From Albula goreensis (taxonomy: Eukaryota > Chordata > Actinopteri > Albuliformes > Albulidae), in contig CM040758.1 in assembly GCA_022829145.1 (NCBI GenBank), positions 23,698,575-23,762,574 of the forward strand: DNA of 64,000 nt. Reading direction: 5' to 3'. A program made the translations under genes and the position numbers. Below are positions 23,086-33,090 of this stretch, piece by piece (position 1 is the first letter of the stretch; each line of letters starts with the position of its first letter). The notes beneath the pieces were generated by a model, which ran no database searches, had not been told where the DNA came from, and saw nothing but the letters and a program-made list of their open reading frames with translations.

Positions 23086-24256
23086 AACTTGTAACACAGA
23101 ACAAAACTTAAAAAATATCCTTCCAAAACATTCAAATGCATTACTTTACATCAGCATCATATACAATTGGTCATGTTGAAAACATGGAGTTTGGGCATCG
23201 TTCCCAAACCAAAGGGCTCTGGTTCTGGGTTATGGTTTTTATGCAGTCCTAAGAATAATGCCAGCCATTAGTAACTCATGCTGCCTGCTCATTTTCACCC
23301 TGTGTTATGGAGTATGTTTTCCTGTAAAGAGTGCTGTCTTTAATGATGGCAGTGTCTCTGACCACAGACCACCAGCTGTTGAGTTATTGGTTTGAGATCG
23401 TCGACCTTGACATGGCCCAGACATAATGACGTTCTCAGTCGTCAGGTCTCAGCCTCACTTCAGCGCATGTATGCGATAGTCTCGCACATTCTAATAATGA
23501 AGCCTGAATCTGCATTTCCAGCCTCCAATAGCCAGGGGTGAGCTGAGTGATTTTCTTGTGGAAGTGTGGTGTCATGTTCCCCCTGCAGAACTCCAGACGC
23601 TAGTGGACCCCAGTGTTCTTCAGCACGCACAGGCCGCACTGGCTAGCCACAGCTGAGTGACCCTACTGAGCGATTCTGCTCCGGTGTGTCCATGGTTTGC
23701 TCACTAACTATGCATCAAGTTCTTTGTATTAAACAATATTCACTGCATTGAGCGATGCCATACTGCGAAATAGCAACCCAAAAACAGTGTGAAATGTAAT
23801 GAATTAAAGTGTGATAAAATAACATGTAGAGTAAAAGTTAAGTCTTTCCCAATTATCTGGATGTGAGTAAATTACTATTCATTATGTTGAAACTGAAAAA
23901 TGCATTCCCTTCACAATTTGTCTTGTTTTAGACGAGGAATAATTATCCAAAGACAAAGTTATGTTTTTTCAGAGGTTATTTTTAAAAGGAGCACAAGGCT
24001 TTCCGACCTCTCTGTTATACTATATGGTTTTGCAAAATCAATGTTTTTAATATGTATCTCTTTACCTGTATTCACCAGGTCAAAAAGGATAAGATTGCAG
24101 TCTAATGTCTCCCAGGAGACGCTAATTTGTTTGTCAGACACATTCTCGGTCAAGGGCAGCAACCCCGGAGCTGTGCCTTGGAGAGCTAGCGTAGTCTCCG
24201 ATCGATGCTAATTTCCTAACTTTCTCTCAATTAACTGCTCAAAATAAAATGTTTTT
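23086..24256. other. Non-coding stretch left of the DIRS-type element
   Basis: Mixed composition. The frames at 23900-24211 (+) and 23959-24162 (-) overlap each other and match nothing known. This is the left flank of the element that starts at 24257. Confidence 0.35.
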
Positions 24257-24386
24257 AAATGGAGTTTGTTAAAACAAAGTTCGGGAGAATCATTCTCAGA
24301 CAACACCCTATAATCAATTCCGGTCTCCACCGAAAGTATATAAACACCACGTACCTAGCTCCCATCGTGCTTTGCATTTCTGGCAT
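24257..24386 (+). repeat. Split direct repeat A1
   Basis: 130 bp, identical by eye to A2 at 26859-26988. It contains TATATAAA at 24337-24344, about 110 bp before the ORF1 start, and probably carries the element's promoter. Confidence 0.9.
24337..24344 (+). promoter_or_regulatory. TATA box in the A1 repeat
   Basis: TATATAAA inside A1, upstream of ORF1 at 24449. The same box recurs in A2 at 26939-26946. Its role as the element promoter is inferred from position. Confidence 0.45.
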
Positions 24387-24448
24387 GTTCAGTTTCCTGT
24401 TTCTGCCCGACTTCTGCACTGGCTGAATTCCGAATCGCTTCCAGCGCC

Positions 24449-25225
24449 ATGGAATTGCTGCTTCACGCTTCCGATGACGACTTCTCCCCCGTCCCTGATT
24501 CCGGCTCCTCGGCTTCTCCTCCCCGAGACGCCCGAGACCCGGCCACGGCGGCCCCTGCCCGAGGTCGTCCCCCGATCCGTCGCCGGACCCTGCGCACCGA
24601 CCGCGGAGTCTATTTTCCTGCGAACTTGAGGAAAGCAGAGCTGTTTCGCCTGTACTCAGACTCTCTGCGACCTGGGGTCCTGACAGTCCCTGCTCAAGCT
24701 CAGCGCGGAGTCGATGACGTCACCCTACCTCCTGGCGACCTCCGCTGGACCCTCGGGCTGTCCTCGGCTGCGCCTGTCGCCGACTCCTTCCCCGCGGCTG
24801 CTCAGTCCGGCCCCGTCTCCTTCACCTGCCTCCTTGCTGCTAGCGACGGAGCAGCCCCATCTCGGCGCCCTCTCAGCGCTCCGGCTGCCCTCGTGCCCCC
24901 TCCCTCTGCCCGAGTCCCCCCCGGAGTCGGTTGGCCCCAGCCGGTGCCCGCCGCGCCGCCTGTCCTTCCACTGCACGCTCCTAGGGACTCGGCACCGTAT
25001 CTCTCCCTCCCTGCTCCCGGCGTCCCCTCCGGAGTCGGCGGGCTTCCCCCGGCACCCGTGTCGTCGGCGGTAGCGCCGCCATTGCACGCTCCTAGGGATC
25101 CGGCACAGCTCCCCCTTCCCCCCCCTCCCTCTGCCCGAGTCCCCTCCGGAGTCGGTTGGCTAGCCGGCGCCCGGCGCGCGCCGCCTGTCCTTCCACTGCA
25201 CGCTCCTAGGGACTCGGCACCGTAG
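24449..25225 (+). pseudogene. Gag-like ORF1 of the DIRS-type element (258 codons, truncated by frameshift)
   Basis: Opens with an ATG 62 bp after A1 and encodes a Pro/Ala-rich protein. The N-terminus is acidic (LLHASDDDFSPVPDS), followed by a basic Arg stretch near residues 43-52. A conserved-looking block, VYFPANLRKAELFRLYSDSL, follows (residues 54-73) and recalls the short helix-extended-loop segment seen in ORF1 of DIRS-type elements. The C-terminal half consists of repeated PLHAPRD units. GC content is far above that of the window. The frame stops inside the second copy of a 225 bp tandem duplication, and the continuation is open in another frame from 25282 to 25500. It is thought to be a nucleocapsid-like protein packaging the element RNA, by analogy only. 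Confidence 0.7.
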
Positions 25226-25334
25226 CTCTCCCAGCTCGCTCCGGCGTCCCCTCCGGAGTCGGCGGGCTTCCCCCGGCACCCGTGTCGTCGGCGGTAGCGC
25301 CGCCATTGCACGCTCCTAGGGATCCGGCACAGCG
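24958..25334 (+). repeat. 225 bp tandem duplication within ORF1
   Basis: The segment starting GTCCTTCCACTGCACGCTCC at 24962 recurs at 25187, a period of 225 bp (75 codons, in frame by length). The second copy is incomplete and carries small indels that break the reading frame. Each unit itself holds two PLHAPRD(S/P)A words. The high GC and repeats would favour slippage. Confidence 0.85.
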
Positions 25335-25403
25335 CCCCCCTCCCTCATCCCTCCCAGCTCAGCTTCCTTCGTCTCTTCACCTGCAACACCCTCACTGCTC
25401 TAC
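25282..25403 (+). pseudogene. ORF1 continuation in a shifted frame
   Basis: After the frame break near 25225, the same Pro/Ala-rich coding style continues in this frame. It encodes SSAVAPPLHAPRDPAQ and then a Ser/Leu/Pro-rich end. It runs into the reverse transcriptase remnant without any RT core, which places the internal deletion junction near 25390-25404. Confidence 0.5.
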
Positions 25404-25676
25404 AGCATTCTGTCCGGCCTTGCTTCCATGCTCCAGGTCTTCCGCGACCTCGGCGTCCCGCTGGCAGCAGGGACAACGTTCGGTCCTTCCACCTTTCTAG
25501 AGTTTTTTGGGCATTATTCTCGACACAAAAGAACTCCGGTCCTCTCTCCCTAAAGAAAGATAGACCGGATTAGCGAAGCATTGCACGGCCACTTGTCTAA
25601 CCCCCGCTGCACAAAAAGAGACCTTTTATCGCTTCTCGGTCATTTAAATTTCGCAATGCGTGTCATTTCCCCACGG
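25404..25676 (+). pseudogene. Reverse transcriptase C-terminal remnant (DIRS type)
   Basis: Three short collinear frames show family hallmarks. The first is LGVPLAAGTTFGPSTFLEF at about 25443-25505. The second is FLGIILDTKELRSSLPKER at 25504-25560, ending in a stop at 25561. The third is CTKRDLLSLLGHLNFAMR at 25608-25661, ending in a stop at 25677. These belong to the thumb/connection region after the RT active site. The YxDD-bearing palm is absent. One frameshift lies in the T6 run at 25503-25508 and another at about 25559. The piece cannot encode an active polymerase. Confidence 0.8.
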
Positions 25677-25689
25677 TAGATTATTCATA

Positions 25690-25955
25690 TCGTACTCGCT
25701 CTCCTAATCCATTCGGATAATTTAGCCACTGTCCACATAATCTATAAAGGTCGCTCACGCTCTAACGCCACCATGCCACTCACCTGGGCATCCGCTTGTA
25801 ATCAGTTCATCATCCGCGCTCCACGTCCCGGGTCATTACAACGAAATTGCTGTCTGTCTTTCTCGCTTCTGATTTCAGAAATTCTACGCCTTGGCTCCAG
25901 AAGCAGACACCAACCCGGTTCCAGTTCCTCCCTACTCACAGCTAACGTTCCCGTG
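25690..25955 (+). pseudogene. RNase H domain remnant (DIRS type)
   Basis: The frame at 25704 onward reads a DNLATVHII block (25716-25742), followed by MPLTWASACNQFIIRA (25773-25820), the order seen in RNase H of DIRS-like elements. The frame is then lost. A second frame gives FYALAPEAD (about 25880-25906), the usual linker between RNase H and the recombinase. In an intact element this domain degrades the RNA strand after reverse transcription. At least one frameshift lies near 25850-25870. Confidence 0.75.
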
Positions 25956-25959
25956 AATC

Positions 25960-26700
25960 ACCCCCTTCATCACCTGCACCTGCGCTCCCTCGATACAATC
26001 CTTCAAGCCTCATCACCACGCACACTTCAGTCTTACTACACCGCCTGGAACTGCTTAAGTCATTCCATGCTCATCACAACCACCAATTCCCGTCATTCAG
26101 CTTGGTCACATACTCCTCTTACATAACTTTCGCCCACTCTCATCTCCGAATCAAAACCTCCACCATCAGGGTATACCTAAAGCGGTATACAATTTTTCCA
26201 CAAACTCCTTTTCGGTTCCAATTGCCCTCACATACACAACCCTCAAATCCAACTCCTCTTGAAAGGGTTCCAAAGGCTAGACCCGGCGTACAAACTTCCA
26301 GAAATCCCATGACGCTTCCCATACTCACACGCTGCATAGATTTCCTCCGATCCGGCTACTCCGACCCACATACAGACATCAACCTCGCAACCTTATTCAC
26401 GCTTGCATTTTTTCGGATTCTTACGCTGCTCCGAATTCACCTCTGCATCCACCTACTTCAACCCCAGTATACATCCCTGTTTATCCGATCTCACTGTAAT
26501 CAGCCAGGAGATCATCCAATATTTTCTCAAGTTCATTAAAACCGATCAATCCGGCAAGGGATGTTTTATCCATTATTTCAAACTCGACTCACCGTTAGCC
26601 AATCTTACATCCGACTCAACACTTCAGACTTACATTCCGCCCACGTCGCACTCGTCCAATAACGTTTTCTTTTCTTTTCAGTCCCACCATCTACATCTTC
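25960..26700 (+). pseudogene. Tyrosine recombinase remnant lacking the catalytic C-terminus
   Basis: An N-terminal core-binding block, SPRTLQSYYTAWN (about 26014-26052), opens the domain, as in DIRS-type tyrosine recombinases. Fragments follow in changing frames: 26102-26220, PMTLPILTRCIDFLRSGYS near 26308-26364, and FFGFLRCSEFT from 26409. The last contains the first catalytic Arg (codon 26424-26426). The best-preserved frame is 26403-26690. The HxxR and nucleophilic Tyr region expected next is missing: the sequence passes from FFSFQ straight into the tail that leads to B1. The enzyme would join circular element DNA to chromosomal DNA, but this copy cannot do so on its own. Confidence 0.75.
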
Positions 26701-26716
26701 CTGGCTGGCAGTCTTT

Positions 26717-26861
26717 GGGGGTCCTCTTCTCTTACCAGAATATCTGCACTCCTCTCCCCCTTAGGACTCCAAGCCCAAAACCAGTGTACAAGCACTACAC
26801 CTCACCACTTAAAGCATTTCAATTTAATTCCTCCCATTGTCTGAGAATGTTTCTAGTGAAA
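26717..26861 (+). repeat. Split direct repeat B1
   Basis: 145 bp, near-identical by eye to B2 at 27038-27182. It overlaps the first three bases (AAA) of A2, so the internal B1-A2 junction matches the junction expected of a circular intermediate. Confidence 0.9.
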
Positions 26862-26988
26862 TGGAGTTTGTTAAAACAAAGTTCGGGAGAATCATTCTCA
26901 GACAACACCCTATAATCAATTCCGGTCTCCACCGAAAGTATATAAACACCACGTACCTAGCTCCCATCGTGCTTTGCATTTCTGGCAT
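26859..26988 (+). repeat. Split direct repeat A2
   Basis: 130 bp copy of A1, placed between B1 and B2. Includes the TATATAAA box at 26939-26946. Confidence 0.9.
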
Positions 26989-27037
26989 CCCACCTCCTCC
27001 CCATCACCTCCTTTCCTAATTATGTGTTTTCTTATAG

Positions 27038-27182
27038 GGGGGTCCTCTTCTCTTACCAGAATATCTGCACTCCTCTCCCCCTTAGGACTCCAAGCCCAAA
27101 ACCAGTGTACAAGCACTACACCTCACCACTTAAAGCATTTCAATTTAATTCCTCCCATTGTCTGAGAATGTTTCTAGTGAAA
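27038..27182 (+). repeat. Split direct repeat B2 (right end of the element)
   Basis: 145 bp copy of B1 ending in GTGAAA. It is separated from A2 by 49 bp of C/T-rich unique sequence (26989-27037). No target duplication is visible at 24257/27182, as expected for this mechanism. Confidence 0.9.
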
Positions 27183-27719
27183 GGGGTTTTCATCGATTCC
27201 AACCGTTTGTGGAAGCGAGACATGAAAAATGTAGACTGTCATGTAATCTTTACATGAGGGGGGTCATTATGTACTCAACTGGAGAAAAGCGCTAGCACTG
27301 ACATCAGCGGCAAATACTGGTGCCATATGGGACCGCTACCGGACAATACATACAGATAAGCACACATTAGCACAGGCACCACACATAACACATACAAACA
27401 CACACATGCACGTGCGCACACACACACACACACACGTTTGAATTCTTTTTTCTTTATGTTCTACAATCTATAAAAAATATAAAGAGGCATGCATTACTTA
27501 CATGCATATCAGAAGGATTAAGTAAAACATATATATTTATTTATAGCAAGAAGATGCAAATAAGATAGGACAAATTAAAACATTTGGACAAAATGTTATA
27601 ACTATTACAAAACAAACAAATATGCAGCCGTATTTCACAAGAACAGAAAAGTAGCACTTTCTCCAATACACAGTGAAACCCAATTACAGCTGAAGTCATA
27701 CGACATCATATAGTATCAT
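27183..27719. other. Non-coding stretch with a CA-rich tract
   Basis: Right flank of the DIRS-type element. A degenerate CA repeat occupies 27361-27435, with a pure run at 27415-27434. No gene was recognised. Confidence 0.45.
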
Positions 27720-27880
27720 ATCATATCAAATCATATTATAGGGGTATAGCAAGTGACTCAGTTGAGCCAATCATTGTGTTTTTGTGTGTACAGCAAAAAA
27801 ATGGCTGATTGGTTAAAAGAAGTCAGATACTAAGAGCGTATTGTAGCTCCACATTTTATAGAGTTAATAAAACCTCTGCA
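27720..27880. repeat. Possible dispersed repeat, copy 2 (CCAAT/TGATTGGTT type)
   Basis: GAGCCAATCAT at 27764 and CTGATTGGTT at 27803 form an inverted CCAAT pair. CTGATTGGTTAAAAGAAGT and TGTAGCTCCAC resemble 7330-7376 in order and spacing. The relationship is tentative. Confidence 0.3.
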
Positions 27881-30039
27881 GCAGGACTGTAGTCCGATGG
27901 GTGGAGCTCGCTGAGTGTTAGAATTTGTGCAGAGCTGGTGGGCCTAACAATGGGCTGAGGGTGTGGTAGGGAAGCACAGCTGCCCTTGACTTCCTGATAA
28001 TCTGCTACCTGGGGATTTATAGAGGTCCAGACAATAGACTGCTGGAAGTCACACAGTCCTTAAAAAGACTACCAGCATGCGTTTAGGGTGAGCCGTTAGC
28101 ACTTACCATCACATTAGCCACTGGTTCGCCTCAGTAGACTGTCAAAATAGCTGATTTATGAATCTGAGAAGGGTATAATTATTCTTATTAGAACAGGAAA
28201 ATTGGCACGTCTTCAACACACGGAAAAGATAATTTATTTTTATTTCATATTTTAATGAATAAAACAATAACGCGGCAACTCAGACTTCAGATTACTGATT
28301 TTGCATACAAGGTCATCGGTATATAGACTAATTTCTCACTTCCCCTGAAAACGAATGAATTCCAGGCACTATGTACAATCCATTCAGCTTCATTTGCTTT
28401 TTAATTGTGGCTGTGCTGCTTCGCTTGGTGTACAAATTGTGAAGTCTATTTGCAGTTTATAAACTTACACAGATTTATAAATCAAGCCTTTAATATATTT
28501 GTTCCTCATATTTAATGACTCCAGAGGCATTATTTGAAATATATATATATATACATTTTCTCAGAAACATGTGTGGGTGGGGCTATATGTTAAGCTTTTG
28601 CAATATGCAGTGTGTTGTAGAATTGCATCCACCATCAATATGCTTTTAATGCTCTCCCCTTATCAGCATGATTCAGTATGAGTCCTCAGAAATAAGTCAA
28701 GTGTTGGCTCGGTGGACAATACCTGTATGGAAATCAAAACTCAGATGTTAGCTGGATTTCTGTTTTCAAGGCAGGGAAAAGAGTGCTCCCGGACAGCCTT
28801 GAGTGATAAAGTCTACAATCCCCATCCTGAAGTTTTTCAGTCATGCATCACGTTGTGCTGTTTGAAAATGGTGCTCTGCTATGACTCAGGTCCAAAAAAA
28901 ATAAACAGAAAACAGACATGGAATAATTAATACCCACTTACACAACATAGACCTTAAACACAAAGCAACACACAAGCAACACTGAACACGCTGCAGTCAG
29001 GTCTTCACAGACTTCTCTCAATGTCCATCATGTAACGGCGTGCACTTAATCCAACTGGAATTAGCCGTTTGTCCTGCATAGTTTTTCTCAAAGGCACCAT
29101 GGCAGTCATTGTAACATTAACAGGCTTCAAAACTGTGACAGGTCATTGAAGTGGTATCTACATTTTGAGACACTTTTTAACATTAAAATTGCAGTAATCT
29201 TCAACAACAGTACATAAATAACAATGTAATGTTGATTAGTATTAATATGATGTGATTTCCCTTATAAGTTATTAATATCACTCTGAACCAGCAGTGATAA
29301 GTTTGGGTATGACTGGTTGTAAACACAGTGCAGTATCCAGAGTCCCCATGTCTGCTGTTGGTGTTCTTACACCATGAACACCATTAACCTCAATCACAGT
29401 GTTTGCATTGTCTAAATAGAGCTCTGCATTAATCGTTGGGTATGAAGTTGCATCAGAATGTAGAAATGTAGGTCATATTTTCACTTTTCTGAACAAGTTC
29501 CGTCAAGGTCACAAGAAAAAAAAACCCAGGTAAGTAACATTCAAGGAACACGTCAAAACCCGGGACCAGGAAAATTTGCGCTAGCATTCTGAGAACTTTT
29601 CCGCAACCAACAAATTGCTAGCAGGGCTGCGGTTATAGGAGTTGTTTGGCAGTCAGGTATTTGAGGACAGGGTGACTCACAGGACCAAAACACTTTCTTC
29701 CCATTCCATGTGGACACACAGTACCAAGAATATCCACCCAGAGGAAACTCCAGTATCACAGAGCCATCAATATGTTCTTCACAAACACACTTGTTTACAC
29801 CTCTCTGTTAAATCCCCACATCTCCGGAACAGAAAGCGCAGGCTTGCCGCAGGGTGAACTCCATTAACTTTTCTTTTCTCAAGTCCAAAATGAGTAGTTC
29901 CAGACACGTTTTCTGCGTGCGCGTTCGTTTTGCGTTATAGATGGTTAATTCTGTAACGTGTACAAGTTCTCGGGCTTCAACGTTGCTCTGAGTCCATGAA
30001 CCGATAATGACTTGTCCACCCATAAAATTTCACTGTTAG
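27881..30039. other. Long non-coding stretch
   Basis: Contains a short AT run at 28539-28553. Minus frames at 29553-29759 and 29808-30023 (68 and 71 codons) are adjacent and not low-complexity, but they show no known domain and no splice signals I would trust. No repeat family was recognised. Confidence 0.3.
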
Positions 30040-31090
30040 CGTCATGGATAGACTGATGAAAATGCTCTAATTAGCACGCTGTCATGCCTTTATAAAAGCT
30101 TTATGTTTGCGTCATGTCGAAAGCTTTCAGTCTTTAATTATGAAGATGACTCCAACTGCTGGGCTCACCCAAACTATCCCCAGCGGACAATAAAATATTG
30201 AATAAAAACAAGGCATGATTCAAAACATATTTCCGTTTGCATGCATATACTGCAAAATGCATTACACCTTGTATGTATAGGATTCCCTGTGTGGAAAAGG
30301 CAACAAGTGACACAGTTCGTTATGGTGTATTCAGGCAAAACATTTATTTACATTTCAAATTTTATAATGTCTGACTTTTTAATGACCAAGGGGAGTGCTG
30401 CTGGCTTAGTCTGGGTATTTGTTCCCCATTTTCGCACGCACTGGTCCATATCCTGGGATGACTGTGGTGGAAACGGTTTTAAAAGGAGCTTGCACAAAGG
30501 CCGTAGCTAATGAGCGCGTTTACTGACCACTGCGGCAGAGGTTTCATCACAAAGCCATTTTCTCTGGCCCTTCCGTATTTACATTCAGCACCAATCAATT
30601 TATTCCGCCTCCTCAATATCAGATACGGCTGAGAGAGAGGAAGAGAGGGAGGGAGGGAGAGAGAGAGGGAGGGAGAGACATCTCGGTTTCTTACTGAATC
30701 AATTAATCATATTTTTTTTCTCCTTCATTATGTGATTTTTTTTTATATCTCTCTTTGATTTATTTAATTACATATTTAAGAGAGGGGGAGAAAGCGAGAG
30801 GTGTGTTCCTCTCTCATGCTGCAGACCGCAGAGGTGGATCTGTCTAAGGATGCGCGTGCTAAGCGGGCTGTCATGGCGACGCAGAACAGTTGGCCGTCTC
30901 CCTGAGGTCTAAACCATCTGAAGCATCTCAGGGTGTGGCATTAGCATCAGCTGTGTGGCTCTGTGACAGCGCAGACCTTTATAGCCATTGTGACATCAGC
31001 GGGAGATCATTCCGACAGGGGCCATGTTTGATATGTGGCATATTCATGAGCACAAAGGCTGCACGTCAACTCAAAGCCACGTACCTTTAA
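30040..31090. promoter_or_regulatory. Candidate conserved non-coding region around a GA-rich tract
   Basis: Complex sequence on both sides of a (GAGG/GA)n tract at 30631-30679. The left part has AAAATGCTCTAATTAGCACG and the middle has CACCAATCAATTTATTCC. The right part (30780-31090) is GC-richer. Several forward frames are open but not recognisable. Confidence 0.2.
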
Positions 31091-31980
31091 AACGTCCAGC
31101 AGACTTCAGTTCCTCACTGAATCATTATTTACACCACCGTACAAAACAGGCAAAAACATTTAACTTTTTTATATCTATAAATCATAAGTTCAGAATCAAC
31201 AAATGAACCAGCACTAAGCAGGCCTTCAGACACTCTCGGTCTCTTTAAGTGTGTATTAAACCAAAATATTACTACAGAATGCTGTAGTATTTTACATTTT
31301 ATTGCAGATAAAAAAATATTTCCCACAGAATATGTTGTTCCTTTCATCCTAACATAACATATTACATGTCCTTATAAAGACTAATCTCTGTTTACTGAAT
31401 AGCACAGACCCTTAAAAGACCCTTATCAGGTATGTTTGACTCAATCCAAACCAGGCTGTTTTTTTCCTTTTTTTTAAGTTTGGATTTCCAAGTACTGCAT
31501 ATCCTTCTCAGAGCCCTGCAATGTGCTTCCACTTGGGCCTTCAGATAGCTGACTCAACAGCGGCAGACGCAGGCCTCGCTGTTAGAGGGCGACAGAGCGA
31601 GGAACAGGAGGGCTTTCACACCTGAGTGCCGGACACCACGAGTTAGGGGCCGCGGCGCTCTCCAACGGCTTGGACCAACCAGAGCGGTGAATGGAAAAGG
31701 ACTTACACGCTGTGGAGGGCACAGGGACGGGGGGTGGGGGTTTGAGGAGGACCCACGAATGAGAGCCATCGTTGAAAAATTGAGACAGGCAGTGAGGAGG
31801 CTGTCAGAACTCACAGTGAGTGAGTGTAAGAATATCATTGTGATGACTGTTGATGGGGGTAGGTTTGCTAAGGTGTGGATTTATCCTCCAGGAGCACGCC
31901 AATTTTAGAAGTGGTCTGCCGGAGATTGAACAAGTTTCTAGCTCCGGAAATAAGAGAGGTATTCAGAGGAGAGATTGCTA
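31091..31980. other. Non-coding stretch
   Basis: AT-rich to about 31540. A GC-richer block follows (31550-31850) with GGGGCCGCGGCGCTC and a G-run near 31729-31741. Both strands are open there, but no domain is recognised. Confidence 0.3.
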
Positions 31981-32085
31981 GGTGTGTGTGTTTGTGTGGG
32001 AGAAATGGTTTGTGTGTGTGAGTGTGTGTGTGTGTGTGTGTCTCTGTCTGTCTGTGAGTGTATATGTGCCTGTGTGTGAGTGTTT
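31981..32085. repeat. Degenerate (GT)n tract
   Basis: Interrupted GT repeat with the purest part at 32012-32040, then GTCTGTCTGTGAGTG-like degraded units. Confidence 0.9.
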
Positions 32086-32689
32086 GAGTTTTTGGCTGGA
32101 AAACCCTCATAACTACTAACATTGAAATGAGATGATTCTGGCCTCCTCCATACAAAGATTAATTATTTTACATTATATTATTTTATATCATTGTGTGGTT
32201 GAGGATAGTTTAAAGGATATCCACATTCATTCAGTATCAAAAGCAGTCTCAATCAGCAAATGCATAAGATTAATCTGGAATTGTTAATTGTTTATTGATT
32301 GTGATGTCATTGTGTCATGTGACCCAGGCTGTTAAGAGTGAAGTCTCTCACACTTGGTGGTAATTTTAATCAAATGCATTTAAAGCCAGGTGTGTAGGAG
32401 AGGGGGAAGAATCCATTTTTTGGCTTTTTTCTTTTGAGGTCACTTTTGATGGACAAAGCAAAAGCCAGCAATGTCACACAAACCATTACTTTTCGAGATA
32501 CTCTCATCTCTTCAAAGTGTGGTTTTTTCTTTCATTGTTTTTCTGTGTCACATTTGTACTTCCTGCGTAACACATAGTTTGCAACATCTGCAATGATTAT
32601 CTGTGATGTTTTAAATCCGACCACTAATGCAATGAGCAGAGCTCAGTACAGAATCATACACATCCGAGCATATTTCTCCCCCAGACTCG
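32086..32689. other. Non-coding stretch
   Basis: AT-rich to 32390, then mixed composition. No gene or repeat was recognised. Confidence 0.35.
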
Positions 32690-33090
32690 TCCTATTTGAT
32701 CTCACCTCTTAGGGACGGGGTTTTTCTTTTTTTTGCGTGACCTCAGTTAGCAGTAGACATTATTTCCCAGGGGGCAGGAGCCATCCTATTTAAATGAAAG
32801 TACATTAGCGGCTCCAGTGGTGTCATACATGCATGGATCAGCTTTGTGCGGCAGTAACAGATGTTGATTGTCTTTTAGTCCTGTGATCAGGAGATAATCC
32901 CTCGGTTCCCCCTCCCTCACATGAACCAGGAAGATGAAAAAAGAAAAGGAAAAAAAAAAAAATGGCGTAATAAATGTTCTCAGCCTGGTGGGAGTTAGTT
33001 ATGAATGAGGATTAGCCAGGACTCCTCTGTCCACGGCTCAGGTCCCAGGTGTGACATTACCGCTCTGTGTTTGTGTAAGTATCCCTGCCT
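32690..33090. promoter_or_regulatory. Candidate conserved non-coding element
   Basis: Mixed-composition island with CTATTTAAATG, GACATTACCGCTC and a short A-rich run at 32937-32963. It has no coding signature. Assigned by composition only. Confidence 0.2.

Larger units (their letters stand above)
24257..27182 (+). mobile_element. DIRS-order tyrosine-recombinase retrotransposon with split direct repeats, internally deleted
   Basis: The element is bounded by split direct repeats in the order A1 (24257-24386), coding body, B1 (26717-26861), A2 (26859-26988), B2 (27038-27182). That layout is characteristic of Ngaro and PAT-type DIRS elements, which replicate through a circle and integrate with a tyrosine recombinase, leaving no target-site duplication. 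The body holds, in order, a gag-like ORF1, the C-terminal end of a reverse transcriptase, RNase H and a tyrosine recombinase. At 2.9 kb it is about half the usual autonomous length. The RT core and the recombinase C-terminus are missing and several frameshifts are present. It is probably non-autonomous. Ngaro versus PAT was not settled. Confidence 0.85.

Noticed and set aside
24802-25311. 169-codon minus frame inside ORF1
   Set aside because: Antisense shadow of a GC-rich Pro/Ala-coding repeat.
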